64,000 nt of DNA from Azospirillum sp. (GTDB lineage Bacteria; Pseudomonadota; Alphaproteobacteria; Azospirillales; Azospirillaceae). The stretch covers positions 47,290-111,289 of the forward strand of contig JAIXPD010000043.1 of NCBI GenBank assembly GCA_027486405.1. Direction: 5' to 3'. The notes under the pieces are model-generated. The model was not told the origin of the DNA. It saw only the letters and a program-made list of their open reading frames with translations, and did no database searches. A program made the translations under genes and the position numbers. Shown here piece after piece: positions 34,089-42,379 of this stretch; the first letter of the stretch is position 1; each line of letters opens with the position of its first letter.

Positions 34089-34817
34089 ATGATGCCCCGA
34101 TTGCCGCTCCCCCGGTTGGTGTGGAGTGCCGCGCTGTTGCTGGCGCTGCCCGTGTCCGGTCCGGCCCTGGCCAACCCGATCCCGTTGGAAACCGACTATC
34201 GGTTCGAGATCCGGCGCGATGGCAACCCGGTTGGCGACCACCGCGTGACCCTGCGCCCGAGCGCCACCGGCCTGACGGCGGAGGCGGTGAGCCGCATCAC
34301 CGTGCGCCTGCTGGGGATCCCCGTCTACCGCTTCGAATACCACTCCAACAGCCAATGGACCGACGGGCGCATGGTGGCGCTGGACAGCCGCACCAACGAC
34401 GACGGGACCATCACCAGCGTGACCGCGCGGGCGGACGGCGACCGGCTGCGGGTGTCGGCGGTCGGCGGTGAGGGCGGTGGCGAGACGGGGGGCAGGACGG
34501 TGGCCGCCCCGCTCGGCCTGTTCCCAACCGACCATTGGAATCCCGGCGTCATCGGGGCCGACGCGGTGCTGAACACCATCACCGGAGACATCAACCGGGT
34601 GACGATGACCGCGCAGGCGCGCGAAACGGTCCCGACCGGCCTCGGCCCCCGCCTGTCCACCCGCTACGCCTATGACGGCGACCTGCGGGCGACGGTCTGG
34701 TACGACGACCGGGGCCTGTGGACCGGCCTGCGCTTTGCCGCGCGCGACGGATCGACCATCGAGTATGTCTGCCAGCGCTGCGGCTCCAGCCCGACGGTGG
34801 CGGAGCGCGCGCCATGA
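34089..34817 (+). CDS. secreted DUF6134-family protein
   Basis: 242 aa. Signal peptide 1-29 (LLLALPVSGPALANP). The mature protein is beta-rich: DYRFEIRRDGNPVGDHRVTL, then RITVRLLGIPVYRFEYHSNS and QWTDGRMVALDSRTNDDG. It resembles DUF6134/DUF3108-like periplasmic proteins that may bind lipid. Two cysteines close to the C-terminus (YVCQRCGSS) form a CxxC pair. First gene of a three-gene operon behind a sigma-E-type promoter; ATGA overlap with the SDR. Role in envelope lipid damage is inference. Confidence 0.75.
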   Translation: MMPRLPLPRLVWSAALLLALPVSGPALANPIPLETDYRFEIRRDGNPVGDHRVTLRPSATGLTAEAVSRITVRLLGIPVYRFEYHSNSQWTDGRMVALDSRTNDDGTITSVTARADGDRLRVSAVGGEGGGETGGRTVAAPLGLFPTDHWNPGVIGADAVLNTITGDINRVTMTAQARETVPTGLGPRLSTRYAYDGDLRATVWYDDRGLWTGLRFAARDGSTIEYVCQRCGSSPTVAERAP

Positions 34818-35605
34818 GCGGGCCGACGCTGCGCGGCCCGGCGACGAGCATGGCGGCGGGATCCCGCGTCTGGATCACCGGGGCGGGCAGCGGCATCGGC
34901 CGCGCCCTGGCCCTGCGGCTGGCGCGCGACGGGGCCAGTGTCGCCGTGTCGGCCCGGTCCGCCGACGCGCTGGACGCGCTGGCGGCGGAGGCCCCCGGGC
35001 GCATCCACCCCTTTCCGCTCGACGTCACCGACGCGGACGCGGTGGGGCGTTGCGTGGCGGCGATTGAGGAGCGGTTGGGGCCGCTCGATCAGGTGGTGCT
35101 GAACGCCGGTACCCACATCCCGATGGGGTTGGAGGATTTTTCCACCGCCACCGCCCGCGCGCTGATGGAGGTGAATTACATGGGCGTCGTCCACGGGCTG
35201 GACGCCGTGCTGCCGCGCCTGCGCGCGCGCGGCGGCGGCGGGGTGGCCGTGGTGGCGTCGGTGGCGGGCTACACCGGCTTGCCGACGGCGGCGGCCTATG
35301 GCCCGACCAAGGCGGCGCTGATCAACCTGTGCGAGGCGCTGAAGCTGGATTGCGACCGCGCCGGAATCCGGCTGCGGCTGATCTGCCCCGGCTTCGTCGC
35401 CACGCCGCTGACCGCGCGCAACCCCTTTCCCATGCCCGACCTGATCGGGGCGGAGGAGGCCGCCGACCGCATCGCCGCCGGGCTGGCCGGGGATGGATTC
35501 GAAATCGCCTTCCCCCCGCGCTTCGCCCGCATCATGAAGACGCTGCGCCTGTTGCCCTATGGCGTGTCTTTCCCATTGATCCGCAGAATCACGGGGGCCG
35601 GATGA
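34814..35605 (+). CDS. SDR family oxidoreductase (sigma-E regulon type)
   Basis: 263 aa. TGAGSGIG at 22-29, NAG at 97-99, catalytic Ser149, Tyr162 and Lys166 (AYGPTKAA). The C-terminus has GFEIAFPPRFARIMKTLRLL, then PYGVSFPLIRRITG, a tail typical of SDRs that travel with sigma-E/ChrR lipid operons. It overlaps both neighbours by ATGA. The substrate is probably a lipid or aldehyde from damaged lipid (inference). Confidence 0.87.
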   Translation: MSGPTLRGPATSMAAGSRVWITGAGSGIGRALALRLARDGASVAVSARSADALDALAAEAPGRIHPFPLDVTDADAVGRCVAAIEERLGPLDQVVLNAGTHIPMGLEDFSTATARALMEVNYMGVVHGLDAVLPRLRARGGGGVAVVASVAGYTGLPTAAAYGPTKAALINLCEALKLDCDRAGIRLRLICPGFVATPLTARNPFPMPDLIGAEEAADRIAAGLAGDGFEIAFPPRFARIMKTLRLLPYGVSFPLIRRITGAG

Positions 35606-36087
35606 GCGAGGACGCCAACCACAGCGCCATCGGCAACAACGATGGTGACGCGATCCGCCGCGCCGGGCTGGACGGCTGGGTCCGCCTGTTCGAAACCCTC
35701 AGCCCCGACGCGCTGGCGCGGTTGCCGGATCTGACGACCGACGACGTGCGTTTCCGCGACCCCTTCAACGACGCGCGCGGGCGCGACGCCCTGCGCGCGG
35801 TGCTGGATCACACGCTGGCGGGCTGCGCCGATCTGCGCTTCACCGTCACCCACCGGCTGTTCGCCCCGGATCTGGCGCTGCTGCGCTGGCGGTTCGAGGC
35901 GACGGTCTCCGTCATCGGGCGGTTGGACGTGATCGGGACCAGCGAGGTCCGCCAAGCCGCCGATGGCCGGGTGCGCGAGCACATCGACCATTGGGATTCC
36001 GGCGAGCATCTTTACCTTCGCGTTCCGTTGCTGGGCGCGCCGCTGCGGGTCCTCCAACGCCGACTTGGCGTTTGCCCGCCCGGGTAA
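35602..36087 (+). CDS. NTF2/SnoaL-like protein
   Basis: 161 aa. Cone-shaped NTF2-like fold signals: WVRLFETLSPDALARLPDLT, then TDDVRFRDPFNDARGRDAL, FTVTHRLFAPDLALLRWRFE and HIDHWDSGEHLYLRVPLLG. Its start overlaps the SDR stop (ATGA). Homologues accompany the SDR, FAD oxidoreductase, DUF1365 and CFA genes in one operon in many proteobacteria, so it probably binds the same lipid intermediate. Ends the operon. Confidence 0.85.
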   Translation: MSEDANHSAIGNNDGDAIRRAGLDGWVRLFETLSPDALARLPDLTTDDVRFRDPFNDARGRDALRAVLDHTLAGCADLRFTVTHRLFAPDLALLRWRFEATVSVIGRLDVIGTSEVRQAADGRVREHIDHWDSGEHLYLRVPLLGAPLRVLQRRLGVCPPG

Positions 36088-36164
36088 GAGGACGCAACAG
36101 CCATCGGTGGGGCATGCTTTCGTCCGGGTCGCCGGTTGCGGCCCGGCTCAGAACGCGCTTGAAA

Positions 36165-36198
36165 ATATGATGATCATCATATAAATGATGAACATCAT
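36165..36198. promoter_or_regulatory. two palindromes, candidate TetR operators
   Basis: A perfect 18-bp palindrome ATATGATGATCATCATAT (36165-36182), followed by ATGATG-AA-CATCAT (36185-36198). Both are very AT-rich for this replicon and lie 68-101 bp before the TetR start, where an autorepressor would act. Confidence 0.7.
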
Positions 36199-36265
36199 AT
36201 TCGCGCGGTTCGAACAGAACCGGTGCGACGACCCCCTCGAACACCGGCGGCAAGGCGCTGCGCCC

Positions 36266-36880
36266 ATGTCCAAAATGTCCCCCGACAAGGCCCCCATCCA
36301 CAAAGCCACCACGCACAAAGAGCGCACCCACGCGCGGATTCTGGACGAAGCGGCGGCGGCGATGCGGCTCGACGGGCCGGACGGCATCAGCGTCGCCGCC
36401 CTGATGAAGCGCGCGGGGCTGACCCATGGCGGCTTCTACGCGCATTTCCCCTCGCGCGACGCGCTGGTGACGGAGGCCATCGACCGGATGTTCCAGGACA
36501 GCCGACGGATCCTCGACGACCGCCTCACCCAGCGCGAGGCCGCCGATGGGGTTGTCGGGTTGATCGACTGGTATCTGTCCGAAGCGATTCGCAGCGCCCC
36601 GGACCAGGGATGCCCGCTCCCGTCCCTGTCCGGCGGGGCGGCGCGCATGCCCGAGGCGGCGCGCGGTCGCTTCAACCAGGGCGTTGCCTATTTCCAGCGG
36701 GCGTTGGCCACCGCCTTCGACGCGCTCGGGCTGCCGGAGCCGGAGACGACCGCGCGTTCGGTCCTGGCGGAATTGGTCGGGGCGATGGCGCTGGCCCGCG
36801 CGGCGTCGGACGAGGCGGCGGGCAACGAGATTCTGCGGTCGTCGCGACAGCTTCTGAAAACGCGGTTGGGGCTTGCCTGA
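36266..36880 (+). CDS. TetR/AcrR family transcriptional regulator
   Basis: 204 aa. HTH: ARILDEAAAAMRLDGPDGIS, then VAALMKRAGLTHGGFYAHFP and SRDALVTEAI (about 23-73). The 'LTHGGFYAHFPSR' helix marks the group that often controls fatty-acid or aldehyde genes. Start at 36266 (MSKMSPD). A ketoacyl synthase gene follows 47 bp later on the same strand, so it probably regulates itself and that gene through the palindromes upstream. Confidence 0.9.
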   Translation: MSKMSPDKAPIHKATTHKERTHARILDEAAAAMRLDGPDGISVAALMKRAGLTHGGFYAHFPSRDALVTEAIDRMFQDSRRILDDRLTQREAADGVVGLIDWYLSEAIRSAPDQGCPLPSLSGGAARMPEAARGRFNQGVAYFQRALATAFDALGLPEPETTARSVLAELVGAMALARAASDEAAGNEILRSSRQLLKTRLGLA

Positions 36881-36927
36881 CGCCTGCGGTCAACCCTTTT
36901 GCTGATGGATCGGGGAACGGTATTCAC

Positions 36928-38214
36928 ATGGTTGGACACAGCAAGACACGCGTTGTCGTGACCGGGATGGGCATTGTCTCACCGCTGGGGTGTGGGGTCG
37001 ATCCGGTGTGGCGGCGGCTGCTGGCCGCCGAATCCGGCTTGCGCCGCCTGCCCGAGGATTGGGCGCCCGATGTCGGCTGCCAAGTGGCCGGTCTGGTGCC
37101 GAACGCCGAGGAGGAGGGCGGATTCGACCTCGATTCGGTTGTTCCGGCGAAAGACCAGAAGAAGATGGATCGCTTCATCGCGCTGGCGCTGGGGGCCGCC
37201 GATGAGGCGATCCGCCAATCGGGCTGGACCCCGCGTACCGAGGAGGAGCGGACGCGCACCGCCACGATCATCGCGTCGGGCATCGGTGGTTTTCATTCCA
37301 TCGCCGAGGCGATCCGGACAACGGACGCGCGCGGGACCCGGCGGCTGTCGCCCTTCACCGTTCCATCCTTTCTGTGCAATCTGGCGGCGGGGTGGGTCTC
37401 GATCCGCCACGGCTACAAAGGGCCGCTGGGCGCGCCGGTGACGGCCTGCGCCGCCAGCGTCCAGGCCATCGGCGACGCGGCGCGGCTGATCCGCGCTGGC
37501 GAGGCGGACATCGCCGTGTGCGGCGGGGCCGAAGCCGCGATCGACCGGGTCAGCCTGGGCGGGTTCGCGGCGGCGCGGGCGCTGTCCACCGCCTACAACG
37601 CGGACCCGACCGCCGCGTCCCGCCCGTTCGACACCGGGCGGGATGGCTTCGTGATGGGCGAAGGGGCGGGCGTTCTGGTCATCGAATCGCTGGACCACGC
37701 GCGGGCGCGCGGCGCAACCCCGCTCGCCGAACTGGTCGGGTACGGGACCAGCGCCGACGCGCATCATCTGACGTCCGGGCCGGAGGATGGCAACGGCGCG
37801 GCGCGGGCGATGCTGGCCGCGCTGGCGCAGGCGGGGCTTGAGCCGTCGCGCGTGCGTCACCTCAACGCGCACGCCACCTCCACCCCGGTGGGCGACCGGG
37901 GGGAGATTGCGGCGATCAAGCGGGTGTTCGGCGAAGCTCCCGATCTGGCCATCAGCGCGACAAAGGCAGCCACCGGCCATCTCTTGGGCGCGGCGGGTGG
38001 GGTCGAGGCCATTTTCACCATCATGGCGCTGCGCGATCAAACCCTGCCGCCCACGCGCACGCTGGTCACGCCCGACCCGCTGGCGGCCGATCTCGACCTG
38101 GTCGGCCCAACCCGCCGTCCCTGGGCGTTCGAACACGCGATTTCCAACGGGTTCGGGTTCGGCGGAGTCAACGCCAGCGTGATTTTCCGCCGGTGGGACG
38201 ACCACAGCCAGTGA
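36928..38214 (+). CDS. beta-ketoacyl-ACP synthase II (FabF-type)
   Basis: 428 aa. Catalytic Cys174 (VTACAASVQAIG), His315 (HLNAHATSTPVGD) and His351 (ATGHLLGAAGG); GFVMGEGAGVLVIE and NGFGFGGVNAS complete the family. The reaction is condensation of malonyl-ACP with acyl-ACP. It lies away from other fab genes and behind a TetR gene, so it is probably an accessory synthase that shifts fatty-acid composition. It splits the sigma-E lipid regulon. Weak ribosome site GGGGA. Confidence 0.93.
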   Translation: MVGHSKTRVVVTGMGIVSPLGCGVDPVWRRLLAAESGLRRLPEDWAPDVGCQVAGLVPNAEEEGGFDLDSVVPAKDQKKMDRFIALALGAADEAIRQSGWTPRTEEERTRTATIIASGIGGFHSIAEAIRTTDARGTRRLSPFTVPSFLCNLAAGWVSIRHGYKGPLGAPVTACAASVQAIGDAARLIRAGEADIAVCGGAEAAIDRVSLGGFAAARALSTAYNADPTAASRPFDTGRDGFVMGEGAGVLVIESLDHARARGATPLAELVGYGTSADAHHLTSGPEDGNGAARAMLAALAQAGLEPSRVRHLNAHATSTPVGDRGEIAAIKRVFGEAPDLAISATKAATGHLLGAAGGVEAIFTIMALRDQTLPPTRTLVTPDPLAADLDLVGPTRRPWAFEHAISNGFGFGGVNASVIFRRWDDHSQ

Positions 38215-38241
38215 TGTGGAGTGAAGCGAACGGCCCCCGCG

Positions 38242-38901
38242 TCACCCGGCGGCGGCTTGCCGTTTGCCCGCCGGGCCGTTTGGAGATGGGTTTGGCGGAG
38301 CCGGGTTTGGCGGGATGAGGGCGGGCGGGGTGACGCCCGCCTTGCCCTCCGGCTGGAAAAACAGGCTGACGGTGCCGATCCACAGGCCCCAGCGATAGAC
38401 ATGGGCGCGGTTCATCAGGACGCCGCCGGGTTGCAGCCACATCCAATCGTCGAAGCGCACGCGCCAACGGTCGTCCCCGACCTTCATCATCATCTCGTAG
38501 GTCCAGTTCAGCGCGTTGCCCGCCGATTGCCCGTCGGCGGTGCCGATCACGTCGTCGGCGCGGCCCTCGTACCGGCCCTCGGCGGTCTTGGTGATGCGCC
38601 AGACCCGGCGGTCGGTTTCGCCGTCGGAATAGAGGAACCGTTCGTCCAGCGTCAGGTCGCGCCCATCCCACGCGCCGTCGATGGTGACGGTGAAGCTGCG
38701 GCGCAGCGTGCCGAACCGGTCCTCGAACAGGCCCCAGGCGGTGGTCCGCCCGGCGAAATACTCCTCGATCTTCAGAACCGGGGTCTGGCTGGCGAAATCC
38801 TGGATCTTCATGGACGAGCATCCGTTCAAGCCGACCAGCAGGGCGGCGGCCAGCAGGAGGCGGGGGAGAAAGGCGCGGGGGCGAAAACGACCGGTCGGCA
38901 T
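38242..38901 (-). CDS. DUF3833 family lipoprotein
   Basis: 219 aa. Lipobox LVGLNGC (Cys28) after a charged start and a hydrophobic run. Then IQDFASQTPVLKIEEYFAGR and TTAWGLFEDRFGTLRRSFTV, then WLQPGGVLMNRAHVYRWG, all typical of DUF3833, found with CFA-synthase operons under sigma-E/ChrR. The C-terminus is extended by a Pro/Asn-rich tail (about 195-219) not usual for the family. Last gene of the lipid operon, 24 bp after the MFS gene. Confidence 0.85.
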   Translation of the reverse strand: MPTGRFRPRAFLPRLLLAAALLVGLNGCSSMKIQDFASQTPVLKIEEYFAGRTTAWGLFEDRFGTLRRSFTVTIDGAWDGRDLTLDERFLYSDGETDRRVWRITKTAEGRYEGRADDVIGTADGQSAGNALNWTYEMMMKVGDDRWRVRFDDWMWLQPGGVLMNRAHVYRWGLWIGTVSLFFQPEGKAGVTPPALIPPNPAPPNPSPNGPAGKRQAAAG

Positions 38902-38925
38902 GGGGGGCTTCCCTGAAAAAGGCGG

Positions 38926-40284
38926 TCAGCGGATGGTGGACCGGCGGTCCAGCCGGTGGCGGATGGCGGCGTGGCGGCGGCGGGTCAACGGGTGCCGCCA
39001 GACCAGCGCCACCGCGATCAACTTCGCTACGGTCGGAACCCCGGCGTAGATCACCGCCACCGCTGCGGATGGCCCGGTCGCCCCGGCCCCCGGATCGAAG
39101 CCCAGCGCCGACAGCAGCGGCAGCGCCACCGCCACCGACAGGGCCAGCGCCAGCTTGGACGCCATCGTCCACAGGGCGAACAGCCAGCCGGCCCGCGCCG
39201 GCCCGCCGTCCCGCCAGCGGGTGTAATCGACCACATCCGCCTGCATCGCGGCGGGCAGGGCCAGATCCGCCCCCAGCGCCGCTCCGGTGACGACGCAGAC
39301 GATGGCGAAGGCCCAGCCGTCGCCCGGACCCAGCCAGGGAACCGGGGCGAAGGCGGCGCAGGCCATCAGCATCGCCAGACTCCAGACCCGGTGCTTGTCC
39401 AGCCGCGCGGTCAAGCGCAGCCACAGCGGCACGGCGGCAACGGCGGACAGGAAATAGAGCAGCAGGAACACACCCTTGGCCCCGTCCCCCGCCATCAGCA
39501 CGGAGCCGACGAAGAAGGGAAACAGCGTGGCGGGGACCCCGGTCGCCAGCCCGTTCAGCATCCAGGCCGCCAGCAGCCGCCGGAACGGGCCGTTGGTCAG
39601 CGCCGCGCGCAGCATCACGGCCATCTCAGGCGGGTGGATGGCTGACGGGTGGATGGCGGTGGTGTGGCCGGTCGGCGTGGGATCGTCCCGCCGGGTCTCC
39701 GGCACGCCCCACAGCAGGCCGGACAGCGCCACCGCCCCGACCGCCAGCGTGATCCAGGCGAGCGCCCGCAGGCCATCGGCCAGATCGCCGCCCAGCGCGG
39801 CGGCGGCGGCGGGAACCGCGCCCGCCAGGATCAGGCCCAGCACGCCCACCCCTTCCCGCGCGCCGCTGACACGGGCACGGGCGTCGTAGCCGGTCGCCAA
39901 CTCCGCCCCCCAGGCCTGATAGGGGATCTGCGCCAGACTCCAGCCGACATAGAGCAGCAGGCTCCAGCCGAAGAGGTGCAGCGCGCCCACCGGCTGCGGC
40001 GGGCTGAACAGCATCAGCAACCCCAGCCCGGCGAGCGCGCCGCCCAGCGCGATCCAGGGCTTGCGCCGTCCGCTGCGGTCGCTCAACGCGCCGATCACCG
40101 GGTCGGCCAGCAGATCGAGCAGGCGCGCGGCCCCCAGCGCCAGCGCCACCCGGTCCAACCCCAGCCCCAGCGTGTCGGCGTAATGGGCGGGCAGCAGGGC
40201 GGCCACCGGCAGGACCGGCAGCGCCAGCGGCAAGGCGGGGGCGGCGTAGAGCGCCAACCGCCGCCCCGGCAGGGTGTCCGTCAT
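38926..40284 (-). CDS. MFS transporter, GPH (sugar:cation symporter) type
   Basis: 452 aa, about 12 membrane segments. Family motifs: ARLLDLLADPVIGALSDRSG then RRKPWIALGG near 50-85, and YQAWGAELATGY around 128-140; DLALPAAMQADVVDYTRWR in the C-half. MFS genes of this type lie within the sigma-E lipid operons. Cargo might be a lipid or headgroup (inference). Start at 40284 at MTDTLPGRR; only 2 bp separate it from the CFA-like gene. Confidence 0.86.
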   Translation of the reverse strand: MTDTLPGRRLALYAAPALPLALPVLPVAALLPAHYADTLGLGLDRVALALGAARLLDLLADPVIGALSDRSGRRKPWIALGGALAGLGLLMLFSPPQPVGALHLFGWSLLLYVGWSLAQIPYQAWGAELATGYDARARVSGAREGVGVLGLILAGAVPAAAAALGGDLADGLRALAWITLAVGAVALSGLLWGVPETRRDDPTPTGHTTAIHPSAIHPPEMAVMLRAALTNGPFRRLLAAWMLNGLATGVPATLFPFFVGSVLMAGDGAKGVFLLLYFLSAVAAVPLWLRLTARLDKHRVWSLAMLMACAAFAPVPWLGPGDGWAFAIVCVVTGAALGADLALPAAMQADVVDYTRWRDGGPARAGWLFALWTMASKLALALSVAVALPLLSALGFDPGAGATGPSAAVAVIYAGVPTVAKLIAVALVWRHPLTRRRHAAIRHRLDRRSTIR

Positions 40285-40286
40285 GG

Positions 40287-41513
40287 TCAGGCGCGCCGGA
40301 AGCGCCACAGCCCGACGTCGATGGTTCCGGCGCGGAATCCGGCCTCGCAATAGGACAGGTAATACTCCCACAGCCGCCCGAACCGCGCGTCAAAGCCCTG
40401 GGCGGAGATTTGCGGCCACGCGGCCAGGAAGCGCCGCCGCCATTCCGCCAGGGTTTCGGCGTAGCTGAGGCCGAAGGTTTCGACATGGTCGATGGTCAGC
40501 CCGGCCTTGGCCGCCTGCGCCCGCATCACCGCCGGGCTGGGCAGCATCCCGCCGGGGAAGATGTGACGCTGGATGAAATCGCAGCCGCGCCGGTAGCCGT
40601 CGAACCGGGAATCGTCGATGGTGATGGCCTGGATCACGGCGCAGCCGCCGGGGGCGAGCCGGTCGCGCAGGGTGGTGAAGTAGCGCGGCCAATGCGCCTC
40701 GCCCACCGCTTCGATCATTTCGATGGAGACGATGCGGTCGAACCGGCCATCGACGTCGCGGTAATCCTGCAAACGGAACTCGGCCATCCCTTGCGGCGCG
40801 TCGGCCAGCCGGTCTTGGGCGATGGCGAGCTGTTCGGTGGACAGGGTCAGCCCGACGACCGACGCCCCGCGCGCGCGGACCAGATGGTCGGCCATGCCGC
40901 CCCAACCGCAGCCGATTTCCAACACGCGCTGGCCCGGCGACAGATCCAGCAGGTCGCCGACCCGGCGGATCTTGGCGTCCTGCGCGTCCTCCAGGCTTTG
41001 GCCCGGCCGTTCGTACAGCGCCGAGGAATAGGTCATGCCGGGGTCGAGCCACAGCCGGTAAAAGGCGTTCCCCAGATCGTAATGGGCGGCGATGTTGCGG
41101 CGGCTGCCGCCGCGCGTGTTGTCGTTCAGCCGGTGGTGCAGGCGGTTGACCAGCGCCATCAGGCGGGAGGCGAGCAGGCTGTCGCCCAACTCCGCCTCGT
41201 TGCGGATGCCCAGCTCGATCAGGGCGGGCAGGTCGGTGGTGCGCCACAGCCCGTCGCCATAGGCTTCGGCCAGACCGATGTCGCCACCCAGCACGAGATG
41301 GCGTGCCGCCGCCGGGTCGTCGAGCGTCAGATCGGCGTTCGGCCCGGTCGCCGGGTTGCCGACGGTCATCGACCGGCCATCGGGCAGGTTCAGCGTCAGG
41401 CTGCCGTGGCGGATGCGCGAGGCGGCTTGCAGGAACAGACCGATCCACAGGTCACGGACGGGCGTCAGCCGACGCCACCAGGGGCGCGCGGCGGTTGCGG
41501 CGAGATCGGTCAT
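40287..41513 (-). CDS. cyclopropane-fatty-acyl-phospholipid synthase family methyltransferase
   Basis: 408 aa. SAM-binding VLEIGCGWGGMADHLVRARG, then VGLTLSTEQLAIAQDRLAD, and the lipid-site motifs HYDLGNAFYRLWLDPGMTYS and FIQRHIFPGGMLPS. The enzyme methylates the double bond of phospholipid acyl chains; in the sigma-E context of purple bacteria homologues make methylated or furan fatty acids rather than plain cyclopropanes (from memory). It overlaps the DUF1365 gene by ATGA. Inner-membrane surface. Confidence 0.93.
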   Translation of the reverse strand: MTDLAATAARPWWRRLTPVRDLWIGLFLQAASRIRHGSLTLNLPDGRSMTVGNPATGPNADLTLDDPAAARHLVLGGDIGLAEAYGDGLWRTTDLPALIELGIRNEAELGDSLLASRLMALVNRLHHRLNDNTRGGSRRNIAAHYDLGNAFYRLWLDPGMTYSSALYERPGQSLEDAQDAKIRRVGDLLDLSPGQRVLEIGCGWGGMADHLVRARGASVVGLTLSTEQLAIAQDRLADAPQGMAEFRLQDYRDVDGRFDRIVSIEMIEAVGEAHWPRYFTTLRDRLAPGGCAVIQAITIDDSRFDGYRRGCDFIQRHIFPGGMLPSPAVMRAQAAKAGLTIDHVETFGLSYAETLAEWRRRFLAAWPQISAQGFDARFGRLWEYYLSYCEAGFRAGTIDVGLWRFRRA

Positions 41514-42379
41514 GCGGGGGTTCCCTTGCTGGGGGCGTGGATCGGGTCCATCGGGATGGAGGGCAGGATGGAGGGCGGGATGGAGGCGATGGGCATGGAG
41601 GCGATGGTGACGGGGTCGCTGGGGGCGTCCGGGCGCGGGCGGATGGTCATGCCCTTGCGCCACAGGCGCAGCGCCTCCCAATGGATGCCCGCCACCACCT
41701 TCAGCGTCATCAGCGGGTGGCGCGCCCAGGCGCGCAGCAGCGCGCCGTCGGTGATCGGAACCCGCTTGGCCGACAGGGTGGCGTGCAGCACCGGCCCGGC
41801 GGCGTCGGTCTGGCGGATCGCCAGCAGCAGATCATCGGCGGGCGGGCGGATGCGGAAGTGATAGGCCGTCTCCATGTCCATGAAGGGGGAGACGTAGAAC
41901 CGCTTGTCGCATTCCTGCCGCACCAGCCCGTCGGGGCCGATGTCGGCGGGGATCAGATAGGAGTGGCGCTGGCCGAAGGTGTTGGACACCTCGTGGATGA
42001 TGGCGGCGAGGCTGCCGTCGGCGCGGTGGCAGAACCAGACGCTCAACGGGTTGAAGACAAAGCCCAGCACGCGCGGGAAGCACAGGATGCGGATCGGCCC
42101 GTCGGCGGTGATGCCCGCGCGGTCCAGATGGTGGCGCGCCCAGGCGCGCAGGCTCATCCCCGCGCCGGGCTGGTCGGCCTTCGCCCCGAAATCCCGGTCG
42201 TGGAAGCCCAGCAGGCCGAAACGGTTGTGGGCGAACAGCCGCAGTTCGGCGTCGAGCCGGGGCAACTCGTCCACATCGATCAACAGGCTGACGACGCGGT
42301 AGGACAGGCGGTGCGTCACCGGTTTCACCCGGCGGTGCATCACCGCGCCGACGTAAAGGCCCGAGGCGAAGCGGTCCAT
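41510..42379 (-). CDS. DUF1365 family protein
   Basis: 289 aa. Starts LYVGAVMHRRVKPVTHRLSY, continuing FHDRDFGAKADQPGAGMSLR and FVFNPLSVWFCHRADGSL, then YVSPFMDMETAYHF, hallmark DUF1365. The last 35 residues are a low-complexity tail (IASMPIASIPPSILPSIPMD) encoded by short purine-rich repeats, unusual for the family. Its start shares bases with the FAD gene stop (TGATG). Function unknown; always with CFA-type methyltransferases and the FAD oxidoreductase. Confidence 0.88.
   Translation of the reverse strand: MDRFASGLYVGAVMHRRVKPVTHRLSYRVVSLLIDVDELPRLDAELRLFAHNRFGLLGFHDRDFGAKADQPGAGMSLRAWARHHLDRAGITADGPIRILCFPRVLGFVFNPLSVWFCHRADGSLAAIIHEVSNTFGQRHSYLIPADIGPDGLVRQECDKRFYVSPFMDMETAYHFRIRPPADDLLLAIRQTDAAGPVLHATLSAKRVPITDGALLRAWARHPLMTLKVVAGIHWEALRLWRKGMTIRPRPDAPSDPVTIASMPIASIPPSILPSIPMDPIHAPSKGTPA

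Noticed and set aside
36088..38214. TetR-FabF as a mobile insertion
   Set aside because: No flanking repeats, transposase or clear composition shift seen; only the position suggests insertion.
38168..39424. 418-codon frame antisense over DUF3833 and MFS
   Set aside because: Frame-shifted shadow of the real minus-strand genes.
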